Assembly: GCA_021789895.1 (NCBI GenBank)
Contig: JAJYIU010000010.1
Span: forward strand, 65,745-111,746
DNA length: 46,002 bases
Origin: Acidobacteriota bacterium
GTDB taxonomy: Bacteria; Acidobacteriota; Terriglobia; Terriglobales; SCQP01
Direction of reading: 5' to 3'
The first letter of the stretch is position 1. The number at the start of each line of letters is the position of its first letter. Position numbers and translations under genes: made by a program. Below, piece by piece: positions 34,816 to 43,584 of the stretch. The notes below the pieces were generated by a model. The model was not told the origin of the DNA, searched no databases, and saw nothing but the letters and a program-made list of their open reading frames with translations.

Positions 34816-35607
34816 ATGGGTATGCGGTGCGAAGCAGGGCCAGCGCGCGCGCCTCTGGCTTGCCGTTTGGTGTTAGCGGCGCATATGGATGACGAAACTC
34901 TGGGGCTAGGTGCTCAAATCGCGGCCTGGACCGCAACGGGCGCGAGCGTACATGTGGCTTTTTTGACGCAGGGCGAGCCGCAGGACCGGCGTTTTTATGC
35001 CGCCGGAGCAGATATCCATTCATACGCCGCGCGCCGGCGCACGGAAGCCCTGCTAGCGGCGCACGCCTTGGGCTTGCCCTCCCGGAATCTGCATTTTGCT
35101 GATTTTCCTGACCTGGAATTGAGCTTGCATCTTGATGCCGCCTGGGAATGGCTGCATCGCCTGTCAGGACGGCTGCGGCCGCGCTTCATTTACGCTCCTG
35201 CCTATGAAGGCGGCCATCCCGATCACGATGCGCTGAATTTACTTGCCTCGCATCTGCAGGCCAGCTCTACGAAGATCAGCGCTTGGGAGTATCCGCTTTA
35301 TACCCAATGCCGTGGTCGGGTCCTATATAGCTCCTTCCCAAATCGGCTTGGGCCCGTCCGGATTCTGAGGCCGGAAGCCAGTTTTCGCCGCCGCAAGTGC
35401 CGTGCGCTAAGTTGTTACATTTCCCAGCGATCCACATTGCAGTATTTTCCCATGACGGAAGAAAAAATCCGGCGCCTGCCCCGCCACGATTTCAAACGGC
35501 CTGCGGTCGAGCCAACCGTATACGAGCTTTGGGGCTGGCCTTGGCGGGGCAGCGAATTTTGTGCGATTTGGAGCCGCTTCCAGCCGGCCGATGGACAACT
35601 TCCATAA
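34816..35607 (+). CDS. PIG-L/LmbE family deacetylase
   Basis: A 263-residue zinc hydrolase that removes N-acetyl groups from amino sugars or related glycoconjugates. The metal site AAHMDDETLGLGAQ (family usual: AHPDDE) and GGHPDHDALNLLASH are present, so it looks active. It is followed 2 nt later by a GT4 transferase, so the two are probably one operon making or modifying a glycoconjugate. Pairing of a GT4 and an LmbE enzyme recalls mycothiol/bacillithiol synthesis, but the GT4 does not look like BshA/MshA. ATG 34816 or 34822 are the possible starts. Confidence 0.85.
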   Translation: MGMRCEAGPARAPLACRLVLAAHMDDETLGLGAQIAAWTATGASVHVAFLTQGEPQDRRFYAAGADIHSYAARRRTEALLAAHALGLPSRNLHFADFPDLELSLHLDAAWEWLHRLSGRLRPRFIYAPAYEGGHPDHDALNLLASHLQASSTKISAWEYPLYTQCRGRVLYSSFPNRLGPVRILRPEASFRRRKCRALSCYISQRSTLQYFPMTEEKIRRLPRHDFKRPAVEPTVYELWGWPWRGSEFCAIWSRFQPADGQLP

Positions 35608-35609
35608 GC

Positions 35610-36704
35610 ATGCCCCTGCAAATCCTCACTCTTACCTATCCATTAATGCCGCTCACCCGGGATGCTTGTGGTGGAGTGGAGCAGGTCGCCTTTACACTGC
35701 TGCATCGCCTGGCGGCACGTCAGCAGCCACTACAACTGATCACGATTGCCGATGCCGGCAGCCGGGTTCCTGGAAAACTTATCCCGAACGATTACAAAAA
35801 TGAATGCGGCTTGGCGGAGATCCGCCTGCGGCGCCGGACGGAGCGTATGCTCGAGCTGGCGGAACCCCTGGCGCGCGCTTCCGATTTGATTCATCTACAA
35901 GGCTTTAATGAATGGCGGCCGGTCGCGGCATGGGGGAAACCCACATTTTGGACGCTGCACATGGCGTTCAGTCTTTACCCGCCGGGCTGGCTGGACGGCA
36001 TTCCGCCTAATCTCAAGCCGATCTGTATCAGCTCAACTCAGGCACGATTGCTGGCATTACGGCTTCCCCCAGCCGAAACGGCGCGATCGGGAGGCGAGCC
36101 TGACTGGATTGGAAACGGTATCGAGCTGGATCGCTTTGACTGGCGGCAGCCGCGCAGCGATTACTGGCTATATTTGGGCCGCATCTGCCCGGAAAAGGGC
36201 GTGCATAACGCGATTGAACTGGCTCAACGCAGCCAACGACACCTGATTTTGGCGGGCGGGGTTTATCCATTTCCCAGCCACCAGGAATACTTCCGGCAAA
36301 AAATCGCGCCGCGGCTGGGCCCGGACGTGCTTTGGGTCGAAACGCCGCCCTTCGAGCAAAAGCTTGAACTATTGGCGCGCGCGGCCGCGGTAGTGATCTG
36401 CACCGAAGTCGAAGAACCCAGTTCTCTAACCGCCATGGAGGCGGCCGCCAGCGGCGCCCCCGTTCTGGCCCTGCGCCGGGGAGCGCTGGCGGAAATCATT
36501 CGCCACGGGGAGAGTGGAATTTTAGCCAGCGATCTGGAAGAACTGGCGGCAGGCGCAAAGCAGCTCGCCGGCATCTCCGCATTCTCCTGCCGGCGACAAG
36601 CCGAGCAGAATTTTTCCGCGGCGGCGATGGCGGAAAACTACTGGCAGCTTTTCCAGCAGGCGACGGCGGCGGCCAAATGCGGCGAACTGAGCCGGGCAGC
36701 TTAA
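35610..36704 (+). CDS. Family 4 glycosyltransferase
   Basis: A 364-residue GT-B enzyme. The N-terminal ILTLTYPLMPLTRDACGGVE contains the GGVE acceptor-side loop, and the C-terminal half carries YLGRICPEKGVHNAIELAQR and the nucleotide-sugar site EVEEPSSLTAMEAAASGAPV, in which Glu residues bind the donor ribose. It most likely adds a sugar to a small or lipid-linked acceptor. Translation from ATG 35610 starts 2 nt after the LmbE stop; the longer frame to 35397 is a shadow of that gene. Donor and acceptor are unknown. Confidence 0.87.
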   Translation: MPLQILTLTYPLMPLTRDACGGVEQVAFTLLHRLAARQQPLQLITIADAGSRVPGKLIPNDYKNECGLAEIRLRRRTERMLELAEPLARASDLIHLQGFNEWRPVAAWGKPTFWTLHMAFSLYPPGWLDGIPPNLKPICISSTQARLLALRLPPAETARSGGEPDWIGNGIELDRFDWRQPRSDYWLYLGRICPEKGVHNAIELAQRSQRHLILAGGVYPFPSHQEYFRQKIAPRLGPDVLWVETPPFEQKLELLARAAAVVICTEVEEPSSLTAMEAAASGAPVLALRRGALAEIIRHGESGILASDLEELAAGAKQLAGISAFSCRRQAEQNFSAAAMAENYWQLFQQATAAAKCGELSRAA

Positions 36705-36717
36705 AAACTGCTTAAAA

Positions 36718-36792
36718 AACGATGCGAGTGGAGCATTCCCGGTAAAATTTTTTATTGCATCCACTCGTAACAATCTGCGGCGCGGCATCGTT
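36718..36792 (+). repeat. Nested inverted repeats before the Oar-like receptor gene
   Basis: An outer pair AACGATGC (36718-36725) / GCATCGTT (36785-36792) encloses an inner pair CGAGTGGA (36725-36732) / TCCACTCG (36760-36767), with a T-rich loop between. Both stems are perfect 8-bp matches. It may be a structured leader, an operator or a terminator for the GT4 gene. Confidence 0.6.
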
Positions 36793-36830
36793 AAAAGAGA
36801 TTTAAGACATCAAGCCGGGCACAACCGCAT

Positions 36831-39755
36831 ATGCAGACACGTTCGTTTTCATTTCTATACGGCTTCGGCAAGGCAGTCGCTCTGGTTCTGATCTGTGCCT
36901 GGACTGCGGCAGGAATGCAATCGCGATCAAGCCGGCCTGCATTCAGCCAGCTCCGGGGAACGGTTAAGGATCCATCCGGCGCGATGGTTTCCGGGGCGCA
37001 GGTCAGCGTGTGGAGCGCGGCCGGCGTGGTTGCCAATGGCAAGACCAATCAGCGCGGCGAATTTGACCTGCCGCATCTGGCGCCGGGCTACTACCGGGTG
37101 GTGGTTTCTGCCCCGGGCTTCAGCCCCTGGGAAACCCCGCATATCAGGATCGCCGCCGGGCAAACCGCCAACCTGAGTATCAGCCTGCGCTTGGCCCTGC
37201 AGCGCCAAAATATCGTTGTCCGGCGGCCTTCGATCACGAAGTTGAGCCTGTCACCGGCGCAGAATGCGGGCGCAGTGGTGATTCAGGGTCAGGCGATGCA
37301 GGATTTTTCCAATGATCCCGATGAATTGCTGGCGCAATTGCAGGAGTTGGCGGGCCCGGCAGTGGGACCTAACGGCGGCACAATCTATATTGACGGCTTC
37401 TCTGGCGGCGACCTGCCTCCGAAATCCGCCATCCTGGCCGTGCGTGTCAATCGCGACCCCTTCACCGCATCAGAATCGCATCTCGGCTACGGTCGCATCG
37501 AAATTATCACCAAGCCGGGCCAGCAGCACTTGCATGGCGGCGCCTCCATCGAAGCCAACGCCAACCCATGGAATGCGCGCAGCCCATTTTTGGCCGGTGC
37601 CGCGCTGCCGGCGTATCACACGCTGCTCTATGGCGCGCATGCCGGCGGCTCGTTGGGGCGCCATACTTCCTGGTTCTTTTCGTTGCAGCGGCGCAACATC
37701 AACCACGACGAGCTGATCCATACCGATACCCTCGATCCGGCCACGCTGGCAATCGAAAACTATACTGCCGCGCTGACCGCGCCCCGGCTCTTGAACGACG
37801 ACAGCCTGCGCCTGGACCGCCAACTGACCTCCAGCAACACCCTCATGGCGCGCTATAACTATTTCGGCATCAGCATGCAAAACAACGGTGTGGGCGGCCA
37901 GTCGCTGGCCTCCCAGGCCAACGACTTCGTCCGCCATCATCACCTGTTTCAGTTCGCAGACACCCAGGTCCTGAGCCCGAACGGCTACAACCAGTTTCGG
38001 CTGCAGGTGCTGCATTTCAACAACCTGCAGCAGCCGGTTTCAACCCAACCCACGCTGGAAGTTTTAGGGGCCTTCACCGGCGGCGGCTTTAGCGGCGGCT
38101 ACTACCATCGCAGCGAAAGCCACTATCAGGTGCGCAATGTCACGGCATTTACCTGGGGATCGCATCAAGCGCAGTTTGGCGAGTACCTGCGCAATATTCG
38201 CCGCAGCGAAGATAATACCGACAATTTCAACGGCACTTTTATTTTCAATTCCCTCAACGATTACCAACAGACCGAAATGGACCTGCGCCAGGGCATGAGC
38301 ATGCAGCAAATCCGGGCAGCGGGATACGGCCCCAACCAGTTCAACCTGACGATGGGAAATCCGCTGGCCGCGGTCAGCCGCTGGGATGGCGCCCTGTTCG
38401 CGGAAGACAACTGGAAGCTGCGCCCCAATCTGAATTTCAGCTATGGACTCAGGCTGGAATCGGAAAACAAAATCCACGACCACGACGACTGGGCGCCGCG
38501 CCTGGGCCTGGCTTGGGGGCTGGATAAAAATACGGTGATCCGCGCCGGAGCGGGCATATTTTACGATCGCCTGGATGACGACCAGATGATTCAGGTCGAG
38601 CGGCTGAATGGAATCAACCAGGTTACCTACCAGGTCACCGACCCGAATTTCTATCCGAATGTGCCGTCGGCGGCAACGCTCAAAACCAGCGCCGCCGCGC
38701 CGACAACCTACATCATCGGGCCCGATCTCAAATCCCCGTATTTGACCGCCCTGGCGGCGAGCATCGAGCGCCAGCTTGGGCGTCATGCCACGCTGTCGTT
38801 GACCTATCTCAACTCCCATGGCGAGCGGCAGTTTTTAACCAACGACATCAATGCCCCGCTGCCGGGTACCTACAATCCCAGCCAGCCTGGCAGCGGCACG
38901 CGGCCCCTGGGGCAAGCCGCGGGCAATATTTACGCCTACGAATCTCAAGGGCTCTATCGCCAAAATCAATTCATCGCCAACTTTCGCGTGCAGGAAAATG
39001 CATTTTCCGTTTTTGGGTATTACACTTTCAACGATGCGCATGCCGATGCCAACGGAATCGACAGTTTTGCCACGAATCCCTGGAACCTGATGGCGGATTA
39101 CGGCCGCGCGGCCTTCAGCATCCGTCACCGGATCTTCGCCGGCGGCAATCTTGCCCTGCCCTGGGGCGTTCAATTATTCCCCATGGTGATCGCGCGTTCC
39201 GGCATTCCCTTCAGCATTACTTTAGGGGAAGACCTTTACGGCACCGGCATACACAATGGCCGTCCGGCCCCGGCCACCGCAACGACTCCGCCGGCGGATC
39301 TGAGGGTCACCCCTTATGGCAGCTTCAATATTGCTCCCGCGCCGGGAGAAAACTTGATTGCGCCTCAGAGCGCCACCGGGCCCGCGGCCGTTACCTTCAA
39401 CCTCCGGTTGATGAAGTCCTTCGGGATCGGGCCCGTGATCGGCGCCGGTCATGGCCATTCCGGCGGCGGGCCGGATGAGCATCATCATTATCACGATCAC
39501 CGCCGCGGGCTCGGGCCGGGCGGCTTAGGCGGCAGCGGGGGGCACGGCGCCGGCGGCGGCGGTTCGGATCACCGCTATAACCTGGCCGTCAACATCTCCG
39601 TGCGCAACCTGTTCAATGACACCAATCTTGGCATCCCGGTCGGCAATCTGAATTCGCCCTTGTTCGGGCAGTCCATCAATCTGGCCGGTGGGCCTTTCGG
39701 CTACGAAAACATCGCCACCCGATTTGTCATGCTGGGGCTGGATTTCAGCTTTTAA
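36831..39755 (+). CDS. Oar-like TonB-dependent receptor with carboxypeptidase-regulatory-like domain
   Basis: A 974-residue outer-membrane protein of the type expanded in Acidobacteria. A signal-peptide-like start (KAVALVLICAWTAAGMQ) is followed by a CarboxypepD_reg-like domain (about residues 40-115: LRGTVKDPSGAMVSGAQVSV, FDLPHLAPGYYRVVVSAPGF), a plug-like domain (TIYIDGFSGGDLPPK, GYGRIEIITKPG) and a long beta-barrel ending in a terminal Phe (MLGLDFSF). Near residues 870-915 it carries a Gly/His-rich insert (AGHGHSGGGPDEHHHYHDHR and more), likely a metal-binding loop. The substrate is unknown; similar proteins are thought to import oligosaccharides or peptides. Confidence 0.9.
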   Translation: MQTRSFSFLYGFGKAVALVLICAWTAAGMQSRSSRPAFSQLRGTVKDPSGAMVSGAQVSVWSAAGVVANGKTNQRGEFDLPHLAPGYYRVVVSAPGFSPWETPHIRIAAGQTANLSISLRLALQRQNIVVRRPSITKLSLSPAQNAGAVVIQGQAMQDFSNDPDELLAQLQELAGPAVGPNGGTIYIDGFSGGDLPPKSAILAVRVNRDPFTASESHLGYGRIEIITKPGQQHLHGGASIEANANPWNARSPFLAGAALPAYHTLLYGAHAGGSLGRHTSWFFSLQRRNINHDELIHTDTLDPATLAIENYTAALTAPRLLNDDSLRLDRQLTSSNTLMARYNYFGISMQNNGVGGQSLASQANDFVRHHHLFQFADTQVLSPNGYNQFRLQVLHFNNLQQPVSTQPTLEVLGAFTGGGFSGGYYHRSESHYQVRNVTAFTWGSHQAQFGEYLRNIRRSEDNTDNFNGTFIFNSLNDYQQTEMDLRQGMSMQQIRAAGYGPNQFNLTMGNPLAAVSRWDGALFAEDNWKLRPNLNFSYGLRLESENKIHDHDDWAPRLGLAWGLDKNTVIRAGAGIFYDRLDDDQMIQVERLNGINQVTYQVTDPNFYPNVPSAATLKTSAAAPTTYIIGPDLKSPYLTALAASIERQLGRHATLSLTYLNSHGERQFLTNDINAPLPGTYNPSQPGSGTRPLGQAAGNIYAYESQGLYRQNQFIANFRVQENAFSVFGYYTFNDAHADANGIDSFATNPWNLMADYGRAAFSIRHRIFAGGNLALPWGVQLFPMVIARSGIPFSITLGEDLYGTGIHNGRPAPATATTPPADLRVTPYGSFNIAPAPGENLIAPQSATGPAAVTFNLRLMKSFGIGPVIGAGHGHSGGGPDEHHHYHDHRRGLGPGGLGGSGGHGAGGGGSDHRYNLAVNISVRNLFNDTNLGIPVGNLNSPLFGQSINLAGGPFGYENIATRFVMLGLDFSF

Positions 39756-39773
39756 TTGTCCCCGGGCACGCAC

Positions 39774-40280
39774 TCAAGCCGCTCGTTCCTGTTGTTCTTC
39801 GGGGTGGGACTCGCCTTGCAAGCCGGGCATGTGCTCGGGCGTTGCATGAGCTTCGACGCGCAGCTCGTAGCTCTTAACCCCGCGAATTTTGCGCATTCGC
39901 CCGGCAATCCGGCTCGGCTCGCCTTGCAACACCGGCCCGGATACAGTGACGACGCCTCCCTGCGCGCTGACGTCCAGCAAACCGGGATGCGCCACGACAT
40001 GTCCCAAATGCGAACGTACCCGGTCAGCCAGAGCGGCGTCATTCACGCTGCGGGAATGTAGGCGCAAGTAGGAACGAATTTCCGCCGTCATCCCGGCGGC
40101 GCGATTGAATGAATTTCGCACCTTGCGATTGGACCATCTCCCCGCCAGCTTCAAGCCGTGCACGGCTTTGTCGCGCGCGAGAGCGCGCCGCCGCGCACCC
40201 GTGCGTGGATCCAGCATGTACATGACCGCCGCTCCCAAGCCTGCGCCCACCAGGAGCGTAAACGCACTCCGAGCTTTCAT
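39774..40280 (-). CDS. BON-domain protein with N-terminal membrane anchor
   Basis: A 168-residue protein: an N-terminal hydrophobic segment (SAFTLLVGAGLGAAVMYML, YtxH-like, followed by DPRTGARRR), a basic helix and a BON domain (about residues 80-145: ALADRVRSHLGHVVAHPGLL, GGVVTVSGPVLQGEPSRIAG, VKSYELRVEAH). BON domains bind phospholipid or the envelope in stress-related proteins. ATG 40280 has a GGGAGA ribosome binding site upstream; the frame continues to 40388 without good signals. A role in envelope stability is inferred only. Confidence 0.82.
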   Translation of the reverse strand: MKARSAFTLLVGAGLGAAVMYMLDPRTGARRRALARDKAVHGLKLAGRWSNRKVRNSFNRAAGMTAEIRSYLRLHSRSVNDAALADRVRSHLGHVVAHPGLLDVSAQGGVVTVSGPVLQGEPSRIAGRMRKIRGVKSYELRVEAHATPEHMPGLQGESHPEEQQERAA

Positions 40281-40530
40281 GGTTGATTTCTCCCGATGGT
40301 TTAGATTTTGAAACGCTCTCGTATGTTTGGTTTTCCGCGCCGGAATTTGAACTATTTTTGTCAACCGTCCAAGTACGGGCGATTCCACTCACCTTTTGGA
40401 AGCAGAATCTTTGGCCGGTAGGAACGGCCCGCATTGCACGATACCAGGCACTTGGTTTTAGAATTGATAATTTCATGACGCTAATGAGCTTCGAAGCGCC
40501 GGCCCAGCGCGGCCAAAAAGCTTACCGACT

Positions 40531-41409
40531 ATGAATTGGATCCAGATTGTCATTCTTGCCGCTGTCCAGGGATTGACCGAGTTGCTGCCGGTATCGAGTT
40601 CGGCCCACGTAATCGTGACGGCCGAGCTGATGCACGAAAACATGTCCACGCCGGCCAATGCCCTGCTGCTGGTGCTGCTGCACACGGGCACGATGTTTGC
40701 CGTAGTTGCCTATTTTTGGCGGCGCTGGATGAATGAGTTTTTTTCGTCCTGGGACCGGTTCTGGAGTTTTTTCCGGCTGGTCTTCCTGGCCTCGCTGCTA
40801 TCGGGCGTGGTGGGGTATCCGGTCATCCTGCTGGTTGAACACATCTTGAGCCGCGGCGGCCATCCGGCCCAGATTGAAGCGCTGTTTCACAAGCTTAACT
40901 GGATCGCTCCGGCGCTGGCGGCGGCCGGCCTGCTGATTCTCTGGGCGGGGCTGCACGAAGCGCGGAGGCCGGAAAGCCAGGACCCGCCGGCGAACGGCAG
41001 CCATATAAGTGGACGGCAGGCCGGCATCATGGGTATTTTGCAGGGCTTCGCCATTCCTTTCCGCGGCTTTTCACGCTCGGGCGCGACCATTTCGGGGGGG
41101 CTGCTCGGCGGCGGACAGCGTGCGGCCATCGAATCGTTCAGTTTTGCCATGGTCGTGGCGATCACGCCGCTGGCCATCGCGCGCGAGCTGTGGCGGGTGC
41201 ATAAAGCCGCGCATGTCGCCCAGATGCCCATCCATTGGACGGCAGTGTTGGCGCCAGGCATCCTCGGCATGGGCTGCGCTTTTTTCGCCGGATTAATTGC
41301 GCTGCGCTGGCTTTCGAGCTGGCTGGAATCGGGCCGCTGGTACTGGTTCGGAGTCTATTGCCTGGCCGCGGCCGCAACGACCCAGTGGCTGTATCTTCGC
41401 GGATGGTAG
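40531..41409 (+). CDS. uppP: Undecaprenyl-diphosphatase UppP/BacA
   Basis: An integral membrane phosphatase that recycles undecaprenyl diphosphate to the monophosphate carrier of peptidoglycan synthesis. 292 residues, about eight helices. The two signature regions are VQGLTELLPVSSSAH (with the catalytic Glu and Ser) and GFSRSGATISGGLLGG (with the essential Arg). Start ATG 40531. It is followed by tRNA-Val with an 80-nt gap. Known to give bacitracin resistance when abundant. Confidence 0.93.
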   Translation: MNWIQIVILAAVQGLTELLPVSSSAHVIVTAELMHENMSTPANALLLVLLHTGTMFAVVAYFWRRWMNEFFSSWDRFWSFFRLVFLASLLSGVVGYPVILLVEHILSRGGHPAQIEALFHKLNWIAPALAAAGLLILWAGLHEARRPESQDPPANGSHISGRQAGIMGILQGFAIPFRGFSRSGATISGGLLGGGQRAAIESFSFAMVVAITPLAIARELWRVHKAAHVAQMPIHWTAVLAPGILGMGCAFFAGLIALRWLSSWLESGRWYWFGVYCLAAAATTQWLYLRGW

Positions 41410-41454
41410 CTCCCCGCCCGGCAGCCTGCCCCACGAGCCGCGTATATGTGAATT

Positions 41455-41463
41455 TGCTAGACT
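41455..41463 (+). promoter_or_regulatory. Predicted extended -10 element of tRNA-Val
   Basis: TGCTAGACT fits an extended -10 (TGN-TANACT) and would start transcription near 41470, 18 nt before the mature tRNA. No convincing -35 is seen. Confidence 0.35.
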
Positions 41464-41487
41464 AGAGAAGTACGCTAGCCATTCCGT

Positions 41488-41564
<77 letters not shown>

Positions 41565-41603
41565 TAGTTTTCAATAACTTGCAGGTTTCGAAAAAATTTG
41601 CAT

Positions 41604-41629
41604 GGGTGCAAAAGGGTGCAAAATGCACC
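41604..41629. repeat. GGGTGCAAAA tandem repeat and GGTGCA/TGCACC palindrome
   Basis: Two adjacent copies of GGGTGCAAAA (41604-41613, 41614-41623) are followed by TGCACC (41624-41629), which forms an inverted repeat with the second copy (GGTGCA-AAA-TGCACC). The array sits between the tRNA and the integrase gene, the position of recombinase or excisionase arm sites. Confidence 0.6.
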
Positions 41630-41686
41630 AATACCCTCCCTTCTCAGCTGGGCTGACGCGGTGGCCGCAGGCAAACAGCGGCAAAA

Positions 41687-42919
41687 TCACCCACCCCCCG
41701 CGGCCCCGCTCCGCTCGGCGTCGATCGCTTTCGGCTCGGGCAAAATCAACCGCGAGACCCGCTGCTGCGCTTCCCGCTTGGCCGGCGTGAGCGCCTGGGT
41801 GTAGATGTCGAGCGTGATTTTGGCGTTGGCATGCCGCAGCAGCTCCTGTACCACCTTCAGGTCCTCGCCATTGGCCTTTAACAGCGTGGCGTAGGTGTGG
41901 CGGAACATGTGCCAGCCGATCGTGCGCTCAATCCCGGCCCGCTTCGCCGCCGGCCGCACCGCGCGCCGCAGGACCATGTCCGGGTAGAGCGGCCGGCGGC
42001 CCATGGCCCGAATGCTGGCAAAAATCCAGTCCTCGAGCCGGTTATAGGGCGTCGTTTGCCGCCAGCGCCAGAGGTCCTCGGCTACGCTTGCCACCAGCGG
42101 CACCGGCTTGCGCGAGGCCTCCGTCTTACAGCGGCCGACAACGCCGTTCACAATCGAGCGCGTGACGCTCAGCGACAGCGTCTCGAAATCGACGTCCTGC
42201 CACTGCAAGGCGAAAAGCTCGCTGCGGCGCAGGCCGGTCGTGGCCGCCAAGAGTACCACCACCCGGTCCCGCAGCGAGAGCTCAGCCAGCAGGGCCCGAT
42301 ACTCTTCGACGGCGAGAATCACCGGCATGGACTCCCGCTTGGCGCTTTGCCGAACATGCGTAATCGGGTTGGCGTTTTGCGGCAGCCAGTCGTAGCGGAT
42401 GGCGTGATTGAACAGGGCATGCATGATGTTTCGGATCCGCGATTTCGTGCCCCGGGCCATATGCGCGCCATCGCGCAAGGCCAGCTTGCGCAGCCAGGCT
42501 TCCACCGCCACCGTACGGACCTCCTTGACCTTATAGCCGCCCCAGGCGGGGCCGACGTAGCGGTCGAGAACAATCCGGTAGGCTTTTTTGGTGGAGCAGG
42601 CCTTGGCGTGGTCGGGATCGTCATCGACGGCGTTGAAGTTGAGTTCCACCTCCTTGTAATGCGCAATCAGATCGCGCACGCATACGGGCTGCAGCGCTGC
42701 TCGCGGCGAGGATTCGTTAATCTTCATCTGCAGCGGCGCTACCGCCACCTTGGCCGCAGCGAGCGTGGGAAATTCCCGGACGGTGCCGATGACCTGCTTG
42801 CGGTAATGCCGCCTGCCGTCCAAATCGAGTTCCCACCAGCGAAATTCCCAGCGGTCGGGACCGTTGCTGCGCTTGGCTCGCATGAGACTGCCTTGCTGAA
42901 AACGTGCTCTCCCTGCCAT
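41687..42919 (-). CDS. Phage-type tyrosine integrase
   Basis: A 410-residue site-specific recombinase. An N-terminal arm-binding region and SAM-like core-binding domain precede the catalytic domain with the Arg in ATTGLRRSELFALQW (near 230), HMFRHTYATLL (His and second Arg, near 337) and the nucleophile Tyr in ITLDIYTQAL (near 371). All catalytic residues are present. ATG 42919 has AAAGGAGAT upstream. It points toward the tRNA-Val gene, the classic layout for an element integrated in a tRNA 3' end. The island therefore extends rightward and probably past the window. Confidence 0.93.
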   Translation of the reverse strand: MAGRARFQQGSLMRAKRSNGPDRWEFRWWELDLDGRRHYRKQVIGTVREFPTLAAAKVAVAPLQMKINESSPRAALQPVCVRDLIAHYKEVELNFNAVDDDPDHAKACSTKKAYRIVLDRYVGPAWGGYKVKEVRTVAVEAWLRKLALRDGAHMARGTKSRIRNIMHALFNHAIRYDWLPQNANPITHVRQSAKRESMPVILAVEEYRALLAELSLRDRVVVLLAATTGLRRSELFALQWQDVDFETLSLSVTRSIVNGVVGRCKTEASRKPVPLVASVAEDLWRWRQTTPYNRLEDWIFASIRAMGRRPLYPDMVLRRAVRPAAKRAGIERTIGWHMFRHTYATLLKANGEDLKVVQELLRHANAKITLDIYTQALTPAKREAQQRVSRLILPEPKAIDAERSGAAGGG

Positions 42920-43038
42920 CGAACATCTCCTTTTTTGGCAAGGGCACGGATGACATGTTCAGACTAGCTGAGCCCTCATCCGGCGTCCAGAAAAAGCGAG
43001 CGGGAATAGCGTTTTTTAGGCAGTATGATTCCACTACG

Positions 43039-43260
43039 TTAGGCGGCTTCGGTTCGCCGCTTCAGCCAGGCATCGATCTGGGAGGCGCGAAAGCGCCAGA
43101 GCCGGCCGATTTGGGCGGCTTGAATTTGGCCGGCGCGCGCCATGCGTTGCAGCGTTTTAGGATGAATTTTTAACAAGGCGGCGGCTTGTTCCGAGTCGAG
43201 CAGTTCCTCAAAATCCAACTTGACCGGGATCACAGGAAATGCAGTTTGCGAGAAAGCCAT
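43039..43260 (-). CDS. Excisionase-like helix-turn-helix protein
   Basis: A 73-residue MerR-like/HTH_17 protein: ELLDSEQAAALLKIHPKTLQ is the recognition part and GQIQAAQIGRLWRFRASQID the wing, ending AWLKRRTEAA. Such proteins act as excisionase/recombination directionality factors or regulators beside integrases. Strong AAGGAG ribosome binding site upstream of ATG 43260. It lies 119 nt upstream of the integrase on the same strand, so the two may be co-expressed. Confidence 0.85.
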   Translation of the reverse strand: MAFSQTAFPVIPVKLDFEELLDSEQAAALLKIHPKTLQRMARAGQIQAAQIGRLWRFRASQIDAWLKRRTEAA

Positions 43261-43584
43261 TGCAGTACTCCTTGAGGGATTTCGGTTGCGAAGCGGCGTT
43301 ACGTATCACAAACGGTAAGAATCCGAAGCCGATCGCGTCAAAGACTTTTCTGGAATGGGGGTATAAGCGGTTTTTATAGTGCCGGCCCGATTCGAAAACC
43401 GCCTGGAACTCCAGGAAACTTCAGGCCTTTTGCGAGAGCAGTGAGTTCTTTAGCGTGCGACCATCGTGGATGAAAGTTTTTAATCCCCAAAATTTTCCGC
43501 AACATACCTTGGAAAGCCCAGCATATTGGGGTTGGCATTGTAGTTGCTGCTTATTAGTTTCACAGTGGGGGTTCCGGAACCAGC
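43261..43584. other. 324-nt region without a gene in the island
   Basis: Divergent upstream region between the excisionase-like gene and the LysR gene, more AT-rich than its surroundings. It should hold the promoters of both, but no convincing -35/-10 pair is fixed by eye. A short minus-strand frame at 43421-43621 is not supported as a gene. Confidence 0.5.

Noticed and set aside
34816-36704. Bacillithiol genes bshB-bshA
   Set aside because: The GT4 N-terminus and layout do not match BshA, and no bshC is nearby.
40283-40534. 83-codon frame before uppP
   Set aside because: No recognisable domain, and it runs through the intergenic promoter region of the divergent BON and uppP genes.
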